Source: Brachypodium distachyon (lineage: Eukaryota; Streptophyta; Magnoliopsida; Poales; Poaceae). From it: a stretch of DNA of 64,000 nucleotides. The notes beneath the pieces were generated by a model. It searched no databases. It was not told the DNA's origin and saw only the letters and a list, made by a program, of their open reading frames with translations. Position numbers and translations under genes: made by a program. This document shows, piece after piece, positions 59,142 through 64,000 of this stretch (within the stretch, counting starts at the first letter, position 1; each line of letters begins with the position of its first letter). The stretch is taken from assembly GCF_000005505.3 (NCBI RefSeq), contig NC_016131.3:60683355-60747354 (forward strand), written 5' to 3'.

Positions 59142-59271
59142 CTCGCTAGGTCTCACGCGCAAGTGAGGAGGGTGAAGGTCGGCGAGGCGAGGCTAGGGTT
59201 CGGCCGTTTGCCTGTGCGGACTTGCGTTTGGTTCTCGGAGGAGCTGGAGCTGGGAGTGCGCGTGTGTTAGG

Positions 59272-59279
59272 GGAACCAG
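59272..59279 (+). repeat. hAT target-site duplication, left copy
   Basis: GGAACCAG, repeated at 63695-63702. Confidence 0.88.
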
Positions 59280-59739
59280 TATACCTGCCCAACGGGTCGG
59301 GCTTTTTCAAAAAGCCCGCGAGCCCGACGTGCTTGGCCCGTGACGGGCTGGGCCAGGAACGGAGTTAAATGGGCCGTTCCGGCCCGCAACCCGCCTTGGG
59401 CCGTGCCTGGGCCTCATCCTCCGGCCCACGGGCCGGCACGGCACGGCCCGTTTAACTCTCGGCTCGTCAGCCCGCGTGCCAGAAGATGGCTCGGTAAGCG
59501 AAAAACGGCCGCTTATATTCCTTCCTCCTCGGCTCCTCCCCGACGACCCCGTCTCGGCATTTTTAGGGTTAGGGTTTCCTCTTTCCTTACTAGCTTACTC
59601 CTCCGGTCCTCCCACTCCTCGTCTCGGCGACCGATAGCGAGGACAGTCCGATCTGGACCCAGTCTCCCCGGCGGCCGGCAGCGGCGGCAGACGACGGCGA
59701 GTCCGGATCCAGACTCCTCGGCGGCCGGCGGTGAGGAAG

Positions 59740-62700
59740 ATGGCCGATCCCTCCCCTCCCAATCCCATGTACGACTTCCCACTTGGGGATTTCGGTGTTC
59801 ACATCCCCGAAGAACAGTTCGCCCATTTTCCTGTCATCGACGGCACCAATGCCAACCTTCCCTCCACACAACAATCTCGTACCCAATCCATTAGCACGGC
59901 GGCCACGGCCCCCACGAGTGCCAAAAGGGCTCGCAAGAAGACCTCAGCGGTGTGGGATCACTTCAACCAGGAAGAAGTGACCATGGCGGACGAGAGCATG
60001 GTGCGGAGGGCCAGCTGCAACCACGCCGGCTGCGACAAGGTGTACTCAATGAAGGGCAATGGAGGAACCGGCCACTTGGTGAAAGAGCATTTCTCTCCTA
60101 GTTAATTTTGGTGGTGATGACAACGTGTGTTGTGGACTAATCGTGCGTTAAGTATTTCAGATTTGATATCAAATGGCGCAAAACGATTCGATGCCCTCAA
60201 GTTGGAAAACGAAGAGTAGTGGAGTTTTAGCGGCTTTTTCGGTTATTGAGTCGTAGGAACTCCATACTATTAAGAGGGAGTCCACATGAGAAGGTAATGG
60301 GTGAATCGCTTTTCACGTACACAAACAAACATCTTACATCCACATAAAGCCTATCCAAAAAGTGAGAGAGAACCAACTCTAGAGCCTAACTGGTGTGCAT
60401 TTGCCTGCCCAGGTCTGAAAGTTCCGATGGGGTTCCGGTACATCGGAACTTCTACCCAACCTCCGGACCAGGTCCGCAACACTACTGGAATCCATTGTGG
60501 ATTTCCGGAAGTTGAGCCGGAACAGGGCCGGAACTTCCTGTCTCCCGGAACTTCCGGTGACCAGCGGAAGTTCCGCCCCTGGAACTCGCAGTGCATAACA
60601 GTTAGATTTTGGGGAGTCCAAATACATACCCCTTCGTCCCCAACGGTTTTTCTGCCCGAGCACGAAGCAAAGAACAGCCCCCTCTCTCCCAAGAACTTCC
60701 TAAGCTTCATTCTACTAGATCTTCCTCCATAAAGCTTCCCCCTTGTTAATTCTTTGAGAATTGGAGGAGAAGACCTTGATCTAGGGTTTCACCAAGTCAC
60801 AAAGTTGATTCCCCTTGTTTCTCTTGTGGATTTCATTTCTCTTGGGCATTTGGGAGCTCTAGACGAAAGTGGTTGCCTTGAGCTCTTCCCTTGGAGGTTG
60901 TGGAGCTTGAGGATTGGATTGGGAGCCTCCGATTGAGTTGTGGAGCTAGCCCCGGTCAAGTTTGTAAAGGTTCGGTCTTCGCCTTCAAGGAAGCCATTAT
61001 TGGAGCTCACTCACCTTTGTGGTGCCGTGAGAGGAGAATAGAGTGAGCCTTTGCGGCGTCTCTACCTTTGTGGTAGAGCACTCCTCCAAACGGAGATGTA
61101 CACCTACCCCAATCGGTGGAACTCCGATGAAATCTTCGTCTCTCGTGTGGTATCCATTCTTACCCTTTACATTCTTGTTATCTAGTTGCTTCGGCTATTG
61201 CTTCGGTTATTGCACTTCATTCTAGGGTTGCATTACCTTTAGAGAATTTGGTAAACCGTAGGTTAAGTGTGTGTATCTTTCTAGAAAAGAAAAGGAAAAA
61301 GATTAAAATTTGTTAGTCGCCTATTCACGCCCCCCTCTAGCCGACCATACCGATCTTTCACTTGGCGAGGCACGTCGAGTGGCACGCCAAGAAGGATGCT
61401 GAGGGCAAGGAGCGACAGAGCACGCTCAAATACAACCCCGACGGAACGGTACACACTTTCTCCTATAATCCTGAAAATGCTAGAGAAGCTTTGTGTCGTT
61501 TAATTGCTTGCAATGATTTGCCACTAGGATTTGGTGATTCTCCTGGTTTTGTCCAATATATTAAAACTGCTCACAACCCTAATTTCGTTCCTGTTTCTAG
61601 ACAAACCACGAGTAGAGACATGAAAAAATTATGTGACACTAGTCTTAAGAAAATAAAAGATGATTTTACTACTTGCACCTTTTCGGTTTCGTTAACATCT
61701 GATATCTGGAGTGGGAGGGCTAAACAAGACTACATTAGTGTGGTAGCTCATTATGTGAATGAAAAATGGGAACTAAATAAAAGAATCATAGGATTTGAAT
61801 TAATTGATGAGTCACATACCGGTGAGAACATTGCTACTACTATATGCAAAGTGGTGGAAGATTTTGGTCTCACCTACAAGATATTTGCAGTAACTTTAGA
61901 TAATGCTTCATCGAATACCTCTGCCATGAATATCCTTACTCCAGTGTTCAACAATTATGCTGAATCTTTTTTACCCCATCAACGTTGTGCTTGTCACATA
62001 ATTAATCTTATTGCTAAATGTGATTTAAAGAGGGTTAGCCATGAACTAAATGCTATCCGTAGTGCAATTTCATGGATGAATGCTGCTAATGGACGCATTA
62101 CTATGTATAAGAACTATTGTGCTGCTAGAGGAGTAACTGCACATAAGTTTGGTTTAGACATGGATATTAGATGGAACTCTACATATTTGATGCTTCAGGC
62201 CATTCTTCCAGATAAAGATTATGTCAATGATTTTGTTAATGCAAATTATCGTAGCAGAGATGGTTCATATTTGCTGACTCCTCAAGTTTGGCACACTGCT
62301 GAAGCATTGTTTGTGTTTTTGGAGACATTTTACGATGCAAATGTTGCTTTGTCTGGGGTTTATTATCCCACATCTCCACTGATTGTGCATTACATTTTAG
62401 ATATTGCAACGCATCTAAAAACATATGAAAATGATCCAACTTTATCTCAATGTATTGTTGTCATGAAAACTAAATACCTGAAATATTGGCGAGAAATTCC
62501 ATTGTTGTATGCCTTTGCATTTATATTAGATCCTAGGGCTAAACTTGAGGGGTTTGGTAGGATTCTCTCTATGTTAACCCTCAATGTGGGGTATGACTAT
62601 GCTTCTTACTTCACTGATGTTCGTGATAAGCTTGATGAAGTTTACAGCAAGTATAATGAAAAATATGGCACATCAGTCCGGCCACAACGTCCTCCAATGA

Positions 62701-63152
62701 CAGGAAATGGAGATAAGAAGAAAGGTAGTCTCTTTAGCAAAATATGGGGTGGTCCTTCTTCTTCCTCCTCCTCTGCAGGACCCTCTTCGACAGCACCGCA
62801 GGTGCATTTAGGTGGTGGAGAGCTAGCCAAGTTCCTCAACATGGACGTGGTACCTGAAGAGTTCAACATATTGCAATGGTGGAATGAGCACAAGCTTACT
62901 TTTCCGGTGTTTTCTGTGCTTGCGCGGGATATCTTATCGGTGCCCGTCTCCACAGTCTCATCGGAGTCAGCTTTCAATCTAGCCGGAAGAATATTAGAGG
63001 AGAGAAGAACAAGCTTGACTCCGGATATGGTGAGAACATTGATGACCGTCAAGGATGGTGAACTTGCAAGAGATAGAGCCCAACACACTGCCGAAAACGA
63101 AGAGTTGATCGACTCGTTCGCAAACATGTCGTATGATGATTTGTCATTGTAA
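59740..63152 (+). pseudogene. hAT transposase, interrupted by a solo LTR
   Basis: Coding segments 59740-60079 and 61366-63152 are in phase with each other across the insertion, so the pre-insertion gene had ~709 codons without introns. The N-terminal part has a BED zinc finger (SAVWDHFNQEEV, then CNHAGC and the His pair beyond the insertion point). The C-terminal part has the RNase H-like core: Asp in LTSDIWSGRA, Asp in VTLDNASSN, Glu in SSESAFNLAGR, and the hAT dimerisation block (LQWWNEHK … PVSTVSSESAF … EERRTSLTPD). The solo LTR falls inside the BED finger and brings a stop a few codons later. I see no other disabling change. The C-terminal piece alone (596 codons from 61362, no early ATG) lacks a complete DNA-binding domain. 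Confidence 0.9.
60080..61360 (+). mobile_element. Solo LTR, 1281 bp, inside the hAT transposase
   Basis: Begins TGAAAGAGCATTTCTC and ends CGATCTTTCA, with TG…CA borders and short inverted ends TGAAAG/CTTTCA. A perfect 5-bp duplication CTTGG flanks it (60075-60079, 61361-61365). There is no internal retroviral-type coding sequence, and open frames within it have no domain. It contains repeated GGAACTTCC modules (60440-60580). Most likely left by recombination between two LTRs of a full element. Confidence 0.88.
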
Positions 63153-63694
63153 TTTTCTTATCATTTTGTAATTTTGTTGGACTGGACTCATTTATATTTG
63201 TGATGAACTGAGAGCGCTGCACTCTTTTTCCTTCTTTAGGGGTGGAAGGTTTTTTAACGAGGCAGTTTAATAAAGCTCAATGTTTTACCCCATATGATTT
63301 TCCTCATTGTTACTGTTCAATGTTCATTGATCACAGGTTCACTACTTCACACCATAATAGTTCACAGTATAATTTTGAGGGATTCAATTTCAGATTCAGT
63401 TCACAGATTCACAGTAGAATTTTTTCAGACTGTTTGTCGGGCCGGCCCGTCCTCCATCAGTGTGCCGGCCCGTTATCCATCAGTGTGCCAGGCCGTCTGT
63501 TCGGCCCACCAGGCTAAACGGGCCCGGGCCGGCACGACCGGGCTACCGTGCCGTGCCTCGGCTGTGGTTTCGCCGGAACGAGCCGGCACGACACGGCCCG
63601 TTTATAGGTGGGCCTCACGGGCCTGGGCCGTGCCGGCCCGTTTATAGGTGGGCCGTCCCGTGCCAGGCCCGGGCCGGCCCGTTGGCTAGGTATA

Positions 63695-63702
63695 GGAACC
63701 AG
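63695..63702 (+). repeat. hAT target-site duplication, right copy
   Basis: GGAACCAG, repeated at 59272-59279. Confidence 0.88.
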
Positions 63703-64000
63703 TACCTCGCCGGCACGCCACAGTGCCAAGTCGTATCCTACCGAGCAGCAAGGTTTTCTTCCTAAAAAAGCCCACGAGCCACCGTACTCCGCACGTTATG
63801 GGCTCGGCCTGGCATGGAACTGAAAACGGGCCATGCCGGCCCGTGACCTGCCTTCGTTGGGCCTTACCCTCAGACAGGTCGGGCACGGCCCCTTTTAGTA
63901 TATTTTTTATTTTAATCCTAACTTTTAATGTGGTGGTTTTCTGTAATTTACTCTCATTTGTTAATTCCTCGTGGGCCATCAGGCTAACAGCCTAGCCTGC
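63703..64000. mobile_element. Start of a second hAT-like element, cut by the window edge
   Basis: From ~63735 the sequence (CCTAAAAAAGCCCACGAGCC … GGGCTCGGCCTGGCATGGAAC … CGGGCCATGCCGGCCCGTGACC) parallels the left subterminal region of the 59280 element (AAAAAGCCCGCGAGCCCGAC … GGGCTGGGCCAGGAAC). It is a related but diverged copy; its terminus and interior cannot be defined here. Confidence 0.55.

Larger units (their letters stand above)
59280..63694 (+). mobile_element. hAT DNA transposon
   Basis: The left end TATACCTGCCCAACGGG matches the inverted right end TATACCTAGCCAACGGG. Both flanks carry the 8-bp duplication GGAACCAG (59272-59279 and 63695-63702), the size made by hAT transposases. 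Subterminal regions at 59300-59470 and 63430-63690 are packed with GGCCCG/CGGGCC and GGCACGGC motifs, likely transposase-binding sites. A BED-finger hAT transposase lies between. A solo LTR (60080-61360) has inserted; without it the element would be about 3.13 kb. Confidence 0.92.

Noticed and set aside
60301..60732. 143-codon frame in the solo LTR
   Set aside because: Entirely inside an LTR with defined borders and target duplication; no domain and low similarity to any gag or polymerase I know.

Overview
This window is nuclear DNA from a flowering plant, almost certainly a grass and probably a pooid (Brachypodium or Triticeae type). The evidence is intron-rich genes with GT-AG borders, GC-rich first exons, a nuclear tRNA-Leu gene, and many Stowaway MITEs with CTCCCTCCG-type ends flanked by TA. 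I cannot name the species. Gene density is high (nine recognisable or plausible complete protein genes, one partial gene and one tRNA in 64 kb), which favours a compact genome or a gene-rich island.

Layout. 0.2-0.9 kb: two exons of an unrecognised + strand gene cut by the window edge. 1.3-2.4 kb: two-exon acidic protein with an XS-type zinc finger (-). 3.3-6.0 kb: Golgi PMT2-type methyltransferase, complete in six coding exons (-). 8.5-14.0 kb: a 5.4-kb Mutator-like element (MULE) with ~245-bp inverted ends, a perfect 9-bp target duplication, a decayed transposase and a convergent small coiled-coil gene. 14.9-15.2 kb: a CLE45-type peptide precursor (-). 19.0-20.8 kb: a 1.1-kb fold-back element beside a LINE 3' end. 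21.6-22.5 kb: subgroup-1 R2R3-MYB (-). 27.9-35.3 kb: GPI inositol-acyltransferase PIGW/GWT1, 16 exons (-). 37.3 kb: tRNA-Leu(CAG). 38.2-42.9 kb: membrane apyrase, 8 exons (-). 43.3-44.3 kb: SPEAR/TIE-type EAR repressor, 3 exons (-). 44.7-48.0 kb: PIF/Harbinger remnant with an internal tandem duplication. 48.6-49.5 kb: alpha-expansin, 3 exons (-). 51.8-59.1 kb: polypyrimidine-tract-binding protein, 10 exons (-), with a small LTR element and several MITEs in its introns. 59.3-63.7 kb: hAT element interrupted by a 1281-bp solo LTR. 63.7 kb to the edge: the end of a second, related hAT-like element.

The host genes are ordinary single-copy plant genes. They do not form an operon or obvious cluster, though nearly all lie on the minus strand. 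I assembled their exons by hand from splice borders and reading phase, and every chain given closes in frame. I found no convincing new biological system. The most unusual material is in the transposons: nested insertions with readable target duplications, a two-gene MULE, a long fold-back with a promoter-like spacer, and a perfect 34-bp snap-back palindrome in an intron.
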